Assembly: GCA_030430845.1 (NCBI GenBank)
Contig: JAUIKE010000027.1
Coordinates: 1-63,999 of the forward strand
Direction: 5' to 3'
From: Bacteroidia bacterium
GTDB lineage: Bacteria > Bacteroidota > Bacteroidia > Chitinophagales > Saprospiraceae
DNA: 63,999 nt
Positions within the stretch are counted from its first letter, which is position 1. The number at the start of each line of letters is the position of its first letter. Both the position numbers and the translations under genes were made by a program. Shown piece after piece: positions 42,721 to 51,124 of this stretch. The notes under the pieces were generated by a model. That model was not told the DNA's origin. It saw only the letters and a program-made list of their open reading frames with translations, and ran no database searches.

Positions 42721-44219
42721 TTAGATTCATATTCATAACACCCAATATCCGGATTCTGTGCATCCCGCTCTTTCCCATCCAAATCTATGGTGATTGGATT
42801 GGGCGAAAGAATGGGTATGGCCTGCATCTCTGCAATGGATAAGGTATCCAGGTGGTAATCATCATCGCTGGGATTGACAAACAAAGCATCCTGGCGGGTC
42901 GCATTGATACAGGGATTGCACTGATTGCCTATGAAGTTTTCGTATAAACCATCCTGCTGTTCGAGCAGATCATCCACTTTTACGATGCAATTACGGAAAT
43001 TGACCTGAAACTGTAGAAAGCCTTCTCCCTCAAAAGCATCCGAAAGAATGATCTCGTCCGAGGAGCTTCCGAAAATAATGCTGTTAATAAATTCAGCATT
43101 CAGGCGATTGGTCTGAAAATTGTTACATACATCATCAAAACAGAAAAAGTTGCTCATCGCCAGGGCTGATGCATCTACGCCGTAGCTGGCAAAAGTGCAG
43201 TAAGTGAATTTGTAATTCCCTCCCTTGATGAGCTGAACAGAATTGCCGTAGTTGTTATACACCAAAGTATTCTCAGCAGTGATCGATGCGGAATAGGCTA
43301 AAATGCCACTACCGGCCGTATTGAATATCTGGGCATTTTTGAGCGTAGCCGAGCCGGCCGAATCGACATATACCCCGATATTAGAGTTCTTAATAATGGT
43401 ATGCTCAAAATTACTGCCTTTACTGCCCCTTCCGATAATGATGCCGAACCACTGACCTGGATCATTCTGGAAGGGCGTTTCTAAACGATCCCCCTGAATC
43501 ACAACAGGGTTCTCCAGGGTGCCCTTGAAGTTAAATTTCCCCCGGGATAAAGTATATAATATCCCGTCATTAAAGGTGCCGAATACCTCATTTTTGGCTA
43601 CCCCCCCATGCACATAGATCTGTGTGCCTTCCATGACCGTCAGCATACAGGAGTCGATAAAGATCTCACCATAGATCACATAAGGCTTGGGATCATCCCA
43701 GATCACTTCCTGATCGTTGCAGGTCAATACGGTCGGCACGCCTTTATTAAAGCGGCTGGGAAAATAATTGGCATTCTGCCCCCAAGCTTCCAGTACGACC
43801 CTCTGGACGTTGTCGTTGGTCTCAAATACCAAATTTTCATTAATCACAAAGGGGCTGGCCGACAAGGGCTGGTCGGGGTCTATGGTGACTTCAGCGAAGA
43901 CATAAATGCTGTCATTGGCCAGTACCATAACGTCTTCCTGCACATTTCCGGGGTCTCCGTCGACATTCATGCGGAAAAAGGAGTTGTTCTCGCCTTCCAG
44001 GTACACGCGGGAGATGACGACGGCCTTATCGTTGGGGTTATAGACTTTAAAGTATCGGGTAGCGGAGCCTAATTCGGTAAACACCGTATCAAAACGGAGC
44101 GTATCCAGCTCGAATTCCAGCCTCGCATCGCTGGAGGTGGTGATCTCATCGGGCTGGTCGCAGGAAAAAAGGCTGAATAAGGCGACCACACATAACAACA
44201 GAAGTATCTGGTTCTTCAT
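42717..44219 (-). CDS. Lipoprotein with predicted right-handed beta-helix
   Basis: 500 residues. Signal peptide with lipobox (SLFSC, Cys20). The N-terminal third looks immunoglobulin-like (RYFKVYNPNDKAVVISRVYL and VMVLANDSIYVFAEVTIDP), and the middle is a run of parallel-beta rungs with small residues in ladders (EHTIIKNSNIGVYVDSAGSA, LKNAQIFNTAGSGILAYSAS, TAENTLVYNNYGNSVQLIKG), typical of the pectate-lyase-like beta-helix. I cannot see a catalytic set, so the enzyme activity, if any, is unknown. It ends with DLDGKERDAQNPDIGCYEY, a motif common at the end of choice-of-anchor proteins in this phylum. Likely surface or outer-membrane located. Confidence 0.85.
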   Translation of the reverse strand: MKNQILLLLCVVALFSLFSCDQPDEITTSSDARLEFELDTLRFDTVFTELGSATRYFKVYNPNDKAVVISRVYLEGENNSFFRMNVDGDPGNVQEDVMVLANDSIYVFAEVTIDPDQPLSASPFVINENLVFETNDNVQRVVLEAWGQNANYFPSRFNKGVPTVLTCNDQEVIWDDPKPYVIYGEIFIDSCMLTVMEGTQIYVHGGVAKNEVFGTFNDGILYTLSRGKFNFKGTLENPVVIQGDRLETPFQNDPGQWFGIIIGRGSKGSNFEHTIIKNSNIGVYVDSAGSATLKNAQIFNTAGSGILAYSASITAENTLVYNNYGNSVQLIKGGNYKFTYCTFASYGVDASALAMSNFFCFDDVCNNFQTNRLNAEFINSIIFGSSSDEIILSDAFEGEGFLQFQVNFRNCIVKVDDLLEQQDGLYENFIGNQCNPCINATRQDALFVNPSDDDYHLDTLSIAEMQAIPILSPNPITIDLDGKERDAQNPDIGCYEYESN

Positions 44220-44246
44220 CGAAGAGGTTCATTTTTATAATATTGC

Positions 44247-44254
44247 CAAAAGTA
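44247..44254 (-). promoter_or_regulatory. -7 box upstream of the beta-helix lipoprotein gene
   Basis: Leftward TACTTTTG, a full match to TAnnTTTG, 28 bases from the start codon at 44219. No clear -33 box at the right spacing. Confidence 0.5.
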
Positions 44255-44335
44255 TTACGAATTGCTGGATACTTCATTGTATGGAGAGGAATAATTTGTG
44301 AAAATAGGCGACAGGAGAGCGGGATTCATTCCGCT

Positions 44336-44615
44336 CTTACCGGACAGCAAGCTTCAGACCTGTCTGCCTAAGGCATGATTGCCCGGAAGGCGAGCTTTAG
44401 CTTGCCTAAAAGCAAGTCCTTTCAACAAAAATCCATAAACTTACCCTAGATAAGACAGGCTTCCGCTTCGGGCAAGTTCATGGAAGCTAGAAGAGGATTT
44501 GCCGAATTTGATGGTTATGTGAGCAAGCTAAAGCATGCTCTCCGGGCAAACTGAAGTTTGCTGTCCTGACAATCATGCCTTAGGCAGACAGGTCTGAAGC
44601 TTGTGGTCCGGTAAG
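44336..44615. repeat. 280-bp inverted repeat element
   Basis: Arms 44336-44380 and 44571-44615 are reverse complements at 43 of 45 positions (CTTACCGGAC, AAGCTTCAGACC, TGTCTGCCTAAGGC). Inner stems follow: GCCCGGA at 44381-44387 with TCCGGGC at 44541-44547, and GAGCTTTAGCTTGC near 44392 with GAGCAAGCTAAAGC near 44521. No coding frame inside. Between two leftward genes. Confidence 0.88.
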
Positions 44616-44617
44616 GA

Positions 44618-46633
44618 TTACGGCTTAATCTTCTCTTCCTTTTTCTTATCCAGTATCTCCACCGGCTGCCATTCCTCTCCCAAAGTATGCTTCATCACCC
44701 ACTTGATCTCCTCTACATCGCGGGTGCGCTGGTGGCGCGGCTCACGGAAGCCGTGGGGCTCACGTGGGAAGCGGATGTATCGGACGTCTTTACCCAGGTC
44801 TTTCAAAGCAGCGAAAAACATCATACTCTGTGGCTCTGTATCAGTACGGTCGTTGTTTCCGTGCAGGAGCAGGGTAGGGGTGGTCACCTTTTCGACATGT
44901 GTTAAGGCAGACTTAGCACGATATCCTTCCGGATTTTCCCAGAACGTACCGCCGATGTACCAGCGGCGCACATCGTAGTTGAAGCCGATGCCGTACTCGG
45001 AAGTCCAGTCGGACACCATGGCACCCAAAGAAGCCGCCTTAAAACGGTCCGTTTTGGTAATGACCGTCCCGCCGAGGATACCACCGTAGCTCCAGCCGCG
45101 CACGGCCATCTTGTCTTCATCGACGATGCCGTCTTTGATGAGCTTATCCACGCCCGTCATGAGGTCTTCGTAATCGCCGCCGCCGATGTCTTTCATATTG
45201 CCGCGCAGGAGTTCGTCGGTATAGCCGGAGCTGCCGCGTACGTTGGGCGTGAGCTGAACGAAGCCCATACCGGCCCAGACGTGGTAGCGGGTGCTGAAGC
45301 TTTCCGTGAATACGCCCGCCGGCCCGCCGTGAATGTGTAGCAGCAAAGGATATTTTTTACCTTCTTCGTAATCGGGAGGTAGGTGGAGGAGCCCTTCAAT
45401 TTCGGTGCCGTCCTTGCTCTTCCACTGGATGACCTTGGTTTTAGCCAGATAAAAGCTATCCTGGAAGCCAGGGTTCAGATCTGTTAGCTTTTTGGGACTA
45501 AAATTAGGCAGGCTGGAGATGTATAGGTCAGTAGGCTTGTCCGTGTCATTCAGGCTGAAGAGTACCTTGTCCTGGGCTTTGCTCATACCATATACGCGTA
45601 GGATGCCTTGAGAATCGGTCAGCTTTTTGACGGTTTTATCTGCCAGCTTGAGCTGGTACAGGTTGGACTGCGTACGCTGTAGGCCGTTAAAAAAGATAGA
45701 TTTTCCGTCTTTGGCCCAATAGTAGCCTTGTATGTTGCCTTCGAAATTACCGGATACCATCTCATACTTCTTGGTAGCGGGATCCATCACCCAGATCTTA
45801 TTGTTGCGCAGTTCCCAGGTTTTATCATCTGCCGCGGAATAGGCCAGCTTAGAGCCGTCGGGCGACCATTGCAGGCCTCCTTCAGGAGCTGTATTATCCG
45901 TCAGTTGAACCATTTCGTCTTTTTCCAGGTCGTACATATAGATTTCCGACTGATTACCCTGATTCCGACGGTTTTCGGTGCGGCGGGTGAAGGCAATTTT
46001 TTTACCGTCCGGAGAAACGGCCAGGCTACCCAGGCGGTGATCTCCTTTGGTGAGTTGCTTTTCTTTTTTGGTTTTGAGGTCGATCATCCAGATGTTGTTC
46101 CAGGAGGATTCTGTCTGACCATTTGGGCCTTCATCTACGAAGTAGGAATCGTAGCCGTCCTTTTTGGCTTTCTCCTCTTCTTTAGAAGGAGGGCGGTTGG
46201 CAATGAAGAAAATGGCGCTTTCATCTTCCGTCCAGGCGTAGCTGCCTACACTGGATTTGTGCTTGGTTAACTGAACGGCCTCTCCACCGCTGGTACGCAT
46301 AAGAAAAACCTGCTGTTTTTTGTCAACGGCCCGTTTGAGGCTGATGTACGTACCTTTAGGAGAGTATTCAAGGCTACTGGCTCCATCTTCTCCTATATAC
46401 TGGTATTCCGTTTCACCATCGGCTGAGAGGTAGTGGTATTTGGTTTCCCTTTTATTTTTTTCCCAATTGAGCGTTGATTTTCCATAAATAATGGATTGAC
46501 CGTTCGGGCTAATCATAGGACTACTAAGACCGACTAATTGCAGGCCGTCGTCCGTTGTCAGGTTTCTTTTTTGAGAAAAAGCCTGGGAAATTAATAAAAA
46601 ACTGATTATCAGAAGTGTAGCTGTTTTTTTCAT
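44618..46633 (-). CDS. S9 family prolyl oligopeptidase-type peptidase
   Basis: 671 residues. Signal peptide (residues 1-20, ending FSQ), then a seven-blade propeller of TolB/WD-type repeats (for example GSLAVSPDGKKIAFTRR, GGLQWSPDGSKLAYSA), then an alpha/beta-hydrolase domain with Ser515 in GWSYGG, Asp595 in GNNDRTD and His627 in EPHGFRE. Such enzymes cut short peptides, often after Pro or acylated residues. The gene order does not tell the substrate. It is exported to the periplasm or surface. Single gene with the large inverted repeat after it. Confidence 0.93.
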   Translation of the reverse strand: MKKTATLLIISFLLISQAFSQKRNLTTDDGLQLVGLSSPMISPNGQSIIYGKSTLNWEKNKRETKYHYLSADGETEYQYIGEDGASSLEYSPKGTYISLKRAVDKKQQVFLMRTSGGEAVQLTKHKSSVGSYAWTEDESAIFFIANRPPSKEEEKAKKDGYDSYFVDEGPNGQTESSWNNIWMIDLKTKKEKQLTKGDHRLGSLAVSPDGKKIAFTRRTENRRNQGNQSEIYMYDLEKDEMVQLTDNTAPEGGLQWSPDGSKLAYSAADDKTWELRNNKIWVMDPATKKYEMVSGNFEGNIQGYYWAKDGKSIFFNGLQRTQSNLYQLKLADKTVKKLTDSQGILRVYGMSKAQDKVLFSLNDTDKPTDLYISSLPNFSPKKLTDLNPGFQDSFYLAKTKVIQWKSKDGTEIEGLLHLPPDYEEGKKYPLLLHIHGGPAGVFTESFSTRYHVWAGMGFVQLTPNVRGSSGYTDELLRGNMKDIGGGDYEDLMTGVDKLIKDGIVDEDKMAVRGWSYGGILGGTVITKTDRFKAASLGAMVSDWTSEYGIGFNYDVRRWYIGGTFWENPEGYRAKSALTHVEKVTTPTLLLHGNNDRTDTEPQSMMFFAALKDLGKDVRYIRFPREPHGFREPRHQRTRDVEEIKWVMKHTLGEEWQPVEILDKKKEEKIKP

Positions 46634-46927
46634 ATTTATAAAAAATTGATTTTAACTTTTTATATAAAAATTTTGAATAGGCTTAAGAACGAAAATAATA
46701 AAATTGTTGCGGAAGCGATTGAGCAAATATTCACAAAAGTGTAAAGGTTTGAATGAAGTTACAGAAACTTTAAAGTGTCCTTAGTCAAGGGCTTAGAAAT
46801 ATTATATGTAGCAATACGGACATCAGATTTGTTGATAAATAGTGTAACTTTGTAGAGATTTTACGTCTAAACTCGATAAAAACCCTAGAACATATCACCC
46901 TAAATTTCCCTTTAAAACACGATTAGT
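46634..46927. other. 294-bp divergent spacer
   Basis: AT-rich spacer between the leftward S9 gene and the glycosyltransferase operon. It holds the -7 box at 46845-46852 for the operon. Nothing else recognised. Confidence 0.5.
46845..46852 (+). promoter_or_regulatory. -7 box of the glycosyltransferase operon
   Basis: TAACTTTG, a full match to TAnnTTTG, 75 bases before the predicted TTG start. TTTG at 46828-46831 is only 13 bases upstream, too close for a normal -33 box. Confidence 0.55.
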
Positions 46928-47626
46928 TTGGAAAGAAGGATTATTGATGTCATTATTCCGGCTTATAACGAAGAAGAATCTATTGGTCTGGTATTGGGGG
47001 ACATCCCCAGAGAATGGGTAAGAGATATCATTGTATGTAATAATGCAAGCACGGATAATACGGCCGAGGTAGCCCGGAAAGCCGGAGCTATTGTGGTGGA
47101 TCAGCCGAGAAAAGGCTACGGCAGCGCCTGTCTGAAAGGCATTGAATACATACAGGCGCGCCCGGAGCAGGAACAACCGGATATCATTGTTTTCCTGGAT
47201 GGGGATTATTCCGATCATCCGGAGGAACTGCCGGAAGTGGTGCGTCCGATCCTTGAAAAGGATAAGGATCTGGTGATTGGCTCCAGGGCTACCGGGGATC
47301 TGGAAAAAGGCGCCATGATGCCTCAACAGATATTCGGCAATTGGTTGGCCATTAGCCTGATCAAACTATTTTATCAATATCATTTTACCGATCTGGGACC
47401 CTTTCGGGCCATAAAGTGGCCTAAATTGCTGGACATCAATATGGAAGATCCGGACTTTGGCTGGACAGTCGAAATGCAGGTGAAAGCAGCCAAGTATAAG
47501 TTGTCTTATGCAGAAGTTCCGGTCACCTACCGAAGAAGGGTAGGGGTGTCCAAGGTTTCGGGAACGATCCGTGGGTCGATCCTGGCCGGCCACAAAATAC
47601 TGTGGACGATCTTTAAGTTATTGTAA
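46928..47626 (+). CDS. GT2 glycosyltransferase, polyprenol-phosphate sugar synthase-like
   Basis: 232 residues, start probably TTG at 46928 because no ATG is available before the conserved VIIPAYNEEESIGLVL segment. GT2 layout: NNASTDNTAEVAR for UDP/GDP binding, FLDGDYSDHPEELP with the catalytic DGDYSD, and GWTVEMQVKAAKYKL. It resembles dolichyl/polyprenyl-phosphate mannose or glucose synthases by size and motifs, but lacks a large C-terminal membrane domain. First gene of a three-gene operon. Confidence 0.88.
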   Translation: MERRIIDVIIPAYNEEESIGLVLGDIPREWVRDIIVCNNASTDNTAEVARKAGAIVVDQPRKGYGSACLKGIEYIQARPEQEQPDIIVFLDGDYSDHPEELPEVVRPILEKDKDLVIGSRATGDLEKGAMMPQQIFGNWLAISLIKLFYQYHFTDLGPFRAIKWPKLLDINMEDPDFGWTVEMQVKAAKYKLSYAEVPVTYRRRVGVSKVSGTIRGSILAGHKILWTIFKLL

Positions 47627-47650
47627 TTAAGAAAGCTAAATAAATATAGC

Positions 47651-49240
47651 ATGTCAATAGTTGGATTTTTTGTTCTTACTGTTTACACGGTAGCCTTAGT
47701 CTACATTACCCTTTATTGTGTAATGCAGTTTTCTTTGTTGTATCACTACAAAAAAGGAAAAAAGGAGGCACCGGATGGCGTTTTTAAGAAGCGTTCCAGC
47801 AAGAGCCGGGAAAAGGTAAGCAGTCTGGCCCTGGCCGATTCAGCTTATCAAACTACTACTTTTGATAGGATTACCGAAGATCATGGTGAAGAAGAGGAGG
47901 CAGATTTACCTTTTGTAACAGTGCAGTTGCCAATCTTCAATGAAAGGTATGTGATCGAACGATTGATCGATGCGGTGGTTGATTTCGATTACCCGAAGAG
48001 CAGATATGAAATTCACATTCTGGATGACTCGACAGATGATACGGTGGACATTGTACGGAAAAGAGTAGCTTACTACAAGCGTAAGGGATATCAAATCGAG
48101 CAGATCATACGCAGCGACCGAAAAGGATACAAAGCAGGTGCCCTGAAAGATGCGATGCCCTTCGCCAAAGGAGAATTCATCGCCATTTTTGATGCAGACT
48201 TTTTACCACGGCGCGACTTCCTGCGCCAAACCATTCCTTACTTCGAGGATAAAAAGGTGGGGGTCGTTCAAACCCGCTGGGAACACATCAATGAAGATTA
48301 TTCGCTAATCACTAAACTACAGGCGATTCAGCTGAATGTTCACTTCACCGTAGAGCAGAAAGGGCGGATGTCCGGAAATTTCCTGCTTCAGTTCAACGGT
48401 ACGGCCGGAGTATGGCGCCGCCAAACCATTGATGAGGCAGGGGGCTGGGAGGCTGATACCCTGACGGAAGATCTGGACCTAAGTTATCGGGCTCAATTAA
48501 AAGGTTGGAAGATCCGCTTTTTGGAACATATAGGCTCACCAGCTGAGCTACCGGCAGAAATGAATAGCCTTAAATCTCAGCAGTTTCGCTGGATGAAAGG
48601 AGGTGCTGAGACGGCCAAGAAAATGTTGCCGACTGTTTGGAAATCCGGTCTGAGCTTTTTCCAAAAAATCCAGGCCAGTGTTCACTTATTGAGTAGTTCT
48701 ATTTTTGTGTTCGTTTTTCTGGCAGGGGTATTTAGTGTGCCGTTGCTGTTCTTTTTGGGTGATTTAATTGAGATGGGCTTTAATAAGGATTTCTTTGCTT
48801 ATTTCATGATCGGACTCCTGTCCATCATTGCGGTCTATTATGTGGCCAATGTTCAGGCGACCCATCAGGAGGAATCTCTGAATAAGTCAATCCTCAAATT
48901 TACTTTTCTATTTCCTTTGTTCCTGGCTCTGTCAATGGGCTTGTCACTGCACAATACCGTGGCGGTCATTCAGGGGTATTTGGGAAAGAAATCGCCTTTT
49001 GTACGTACGCCGAAATTTAATATCAAAAACATCACAGATACCTTTGCCAAGAATAAATACGTTCAGCGAAAAATATCCTGGACTACTGTGGTGGAAGGCC
49101 TGTTAGCTGTTTACTTTGCAGCGGCAGTTATTGGGGCCATCTATGTTCAGAACACTACCTTTATGTTCTATCATTTGCTCATGGCCATTGGCTTTGGCGG
49201 GATCTTTTTCTATACGGTGAGACATTTAAGCATCAAATAA
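47651..49240 (+). CDS. Membrane GT2 glycosyltransferase, CslA-like
   Basis: 529 residues. An N-terminal membrane helix (ends about residue 30), a cytosolic GT2 domain and three or four C-terminal membrane helices. The processive-synthase motifs are present: ILDDSTDD (UDP/GDP site), FDADFLPRRDF (DxD), TEDLDLSYRAQLKGW (TED) and QQFRWMKGG (QxxRW). The sequence between these follows the pattern of plant CslA/CslC mannan/glucan synthases (KGYKAGALK, FNGTAGVWRRQTIDEAGGW). It may therefore polymerise or transfer a sugar on a lipid at the membrane; acceptor unknown. Starts 25 bases after the previous gene. Confidence 0.9.
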   Translation: MSIVGFFVLTVYTVALVYITLYCVMQFSLLYHYKKGKKEAPDGVFKKRSSKSREKVSSLALADSAYQTTTFDRITEDHGEEEEADLPFVTVQLPIFNERYVIERLIDAVVDFDYPKSRYEIHILDDSTDDTVDIVRKRVAYYKRKGYQIEQIIRSDRKGYKAGALKDAMPFAKGEFIAIFDADFLPRRDFLRQTIPYFEDKKVGVVQTRWEHINEDYSLITKLQAIQLNVHFTVEQKGRMSGNFLLQFNGTAGVWRRQTIDEAGGWEADTLTEDLDLSYRAQLKGWKIRFLEHIGSPAELPAEMNSLKSQQFRWMKGGAETAKKMLPTVWKSGLSFFQKIQASVHLLSSSIFVFVFLAGVFSVPLLFFLGDLIEMGFNKDFFAYFMIGLLSIIAVYYVANVQATHQEESLNKSILKFTFLFPLFLALSMGLSLHNTVAVIQGYLGKKSPFVRTPKFNIKNITDTFAKNKYVQRKISWTTVVEGLLAVYFAAAVIGAIYVQNTTFMFYHLLMAIGFGGIFFYTVRHLSIK

Positions 49241-49247
49241 GAGATCA

Positions 49248-50579
49248 GTGGATAAGCTACAACGCACTTCCACTGCATTCTGGCTGCAAGGATTGATTGG
49301 CGGACTTTGTATCTACTGCGCAATTGTGCTGGGGTACACGGTCCGCCAATCTGATTTTAGCCGTATTATCCTTCACTATGGGGCTTGGTTTGCCGGTTTT
49401 ATTATCTTGTATTGGCTTTGCCCGGCCAGGCAAGTTCGTTTTTGGCTCCTGTTTGGTATTTTACTTCGTCTGATATTGGTTTTTGGCTTGCCTACCCTTT
49501 CCGATGATCTGTATCGTTTTATTTGGGACGGTCGCTTATGGCTGAACGGGATCAACCCTTTTGACCATAAACCCTCGTTTTATATTGAAAACAGTCTAAA
49601 TATTCCCGGTTTAGATCTGGCCTTGTACCAGCAATTGAATAGTCCGGAGTATTTTACCATATATCCTCCACTTGCGCAGCTGGTATTTGTGATGGCCTGT
49701 TGGATTTTCCCGGCCAGCGTTTTGGGCAGTTCCATCATAATGAAACTGTTTTTACTGACTGCCGAAATAGGGAGTTTAATCCTGCTCCGTGGCTTGCTCC
49801 AATATTTTAAGCGTTCTCCCAAGCTAGTCCTTTTGTATGCGCTTAACCCTTTGATCATTTTGGAAATAGTGGGAAACCTTCATTTCGAAGGCTTTATGGT
49901 CTTCTTTTTGTTGCTGGCCTACTGGTTTTGGATAAAAGGTAGTTGGTGGAAGGGGGGGATCGCCATGTCTTTATCCATTGTATCGAAGTTACTACCGCTG
50001 ATGTTTTTACCTTTTATCATCCGCAGAATGGGGTGGAAAAAAAGTATATGGACGTTTTCATTGATGGGTGCACTAATGATAGCTGCCTTTCTACCATTGT
50101 TTAATGCCGCCTTTATCCATAACTTTTCAGATAGCCTGGACTTGTATTTCCGAAGGTTTGAGTTTAATGCCAGCGTGTATTATGTGCTTCGCTGGCTTGG
50201 CTTCCAAGTTGCAGGCTATAATTTAATTGCTCAAATAGGTCCTGGTTTGGCCTTGATTACGCTTTTATCCATTTGTTGGGTAGCTTTTACGGAAAAAAAG
50301 GTGGATTGGGAAAGCTGGCCGGCTCGTGCGCTGTTTGCGATAACGGTATATTTGATGATGGGCACGATCATTCATCCCTGGTATCTGAGCCTGCCTGTTG
50401 TGCTGTGTATTTTTACCAGTATGCGTTATCCGATCCTATGGTCGGGCCTGATATTTTTGACGTATATTAATTACAGCTACACCCCTTATTTTGAGAATCT
50501 GTGGGTAGTAGGAGTGGAGTATGGTCTGGTGTTGTTGTTTTTGTTAGGGGAATGGAGGAGGTTATTTGCTGGTGCTTGA
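49248..50579 (+). CDS. Polytopic GT-C type glycosyltransferase (GT87/DUF2029-like)
   Basis: 443 residues with about 12 membrane helices. The conserved loop SDDLYRFIWDGRLWLNGINP, with an acidic pair and D/R motif in a periplasmic loop, is typical of the GT87/DUF2029 mannosyltransferases that use polyprenol-phosphate sugar. That fits the first gene of the operon, which could make the lipid-linked donor. Start is GTG at 49248, 7 bases after the preceding stop. Sugar and acceptor unknown. The stop codon overlaps the beginning of a family B hairpin repeat. Confidence 0.85.
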   Translation: MDKLQRTSTAFWLQGLIGGLCIYCAIVLGYTVRQSDFSRIILHYGAWFAGFIILYWLCPARQVRFWLLFGILLRLILVFGLPTLSDDLYRFIWDGRLWLNGINPFDHKPSFYIENSLNIPGLDLALYQQLNSPEYFTIYPPLAQLVFVMACWIFPASVLGSSIIMKLFLLTAEIGSLILLRGLLQYFKRSPKLVLLYALNPLIILEIVGNLHFEGFMVFFLLLAYWFWIKGSWWKGGIAMSLSIVSKLLPLMFLPFIIRRMGWKKSIWTFSLMGALMIAAFLPLFNAAFIHNFSDSLDLYFRRFEFNASVYYVLRWLGFQVAGYNLIAQIGPGLALITLLSICWVAFTEKKVDWESWPARALFAITVYLMMGTIIHPWYLSLPVVLCIFTSMRYPILWSGLIFLTYINYSYTPYFENLWVVGVEYGLVLLFLLGEWRRLFAGA

Positions 50580-50688
50580 ACCGCAGATTTCCGCGGATTC
50601 AGCGGATGCCACGCAGAAGGATTTTGGGCTGCAAGCCCAAAATCCTTCTGCGAAATCAGTTAAATCCATAAAAATCAGTGGTTCAAAC
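50578..50688. repeat. Family B hairpin repeat, copy 1
   Basis: About 110 bp: an opening GAACCGCAGATTTCCGCGG closed by a matching GTGGTTC, and a central hairpin around GATTTTGGGCTGCAAGC. It starts within the stop codon of the glycosyltransferase gene. The same layout recurs at 52999-53110 in the same orientation. Confidence 0.8.
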
Positions 50689-50756
50689 ATCAACGAATAA
50701 AAATACGGAACAGCCCTTAGTGACCTACATCACAACATCCCCATTAAAAACTCCTT

Positions 50757-50764
50757 TATCTTTG
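50757..50764 (+). promoter_or_regulatory. -7 box of the rhodanese gene
   Basis: TATCTTTG, a full match to TAnnTTTG, 20 bases before the start codon. No -33 box at the expected distance. Confidence 0.55.
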
Positions 50765-50784
50765 CAATCAAAAAAACAGAAATC

Positions 50785-51087
50785 ATGATGAATTGGATAA
50801 TGAAAGCCCTCGGTGGAGGTGATGTAGATGCTGCTAAGGAATTAATCAAAAATGGTAGCCCAGTCGTGGATGTAAGAACAGTTGGAGAATTCAAAAGCGG
50901 GCATTTGGAAGGATCTATTAATATTCCTCTGGATCAGGTTGGTAGCCAGATCAATAAGTTCAAAAAAATGAAGCAACCGATCGTGATGGTTTGCCGTTCC
51001 GGAAATCGCTCGGGTGCTGCTACCCGTATTCTGAAGGATGCCGGTATTGATGCAATCAATGGCGGAGCCTGGGTAGGGCTTCGCTAG
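50785..51087 (+). CDS. Rhodanese-domain sulfurtransferase-like protein
   Basis: 100 residues, single-domain rhodanese. The catalytic Cys70 is in CRSGNRSG, and the domain opens with VVDVRTVGEFKSGHLEGSIN. Such proteins carry persulfide sulfur or bind thiols. It may begin at 50785 or at the second ATG, 50788. Single gene, between the two family B repeats, convergent with the ABC exporter gene. Confidence 0.93.
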   Translation: MMNWIMKALGGGDVDAAKELIKNGSPVVDVRTVGEFKSGHLEGSINIPLDQVGSQINKFKKMKQPIVMVCRSGNRSGAATRILKDAGIDAINGGAWVGLR

Positions 51088-51090
51088 GCT

Positions 51091-51124
51091 TAGTAGGTTG
51101 GCGACCACCGTCGCCAACCTACTA
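51091..51124. terminator. Bidirectional terminator between rhodanese and ABC genes
   Basis: A 15-bp perfect stem (TAGTAGGTTGGCGAC and complement, 4-base loop). Both stop codons are within or touching it. T runs are weak. Confidence 0.7.

Larger units (their letters stand above)
44220..44617. other. 398-bp gap occupied mostly by an inverted repeat element
   Basis: The lipoprotein promoter lies at the left end (TACTTTTG at 44247-44254, reading leftward) and the large inverted repeat fills 44336-44615. No gene is visible. Confidence 0.6.
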
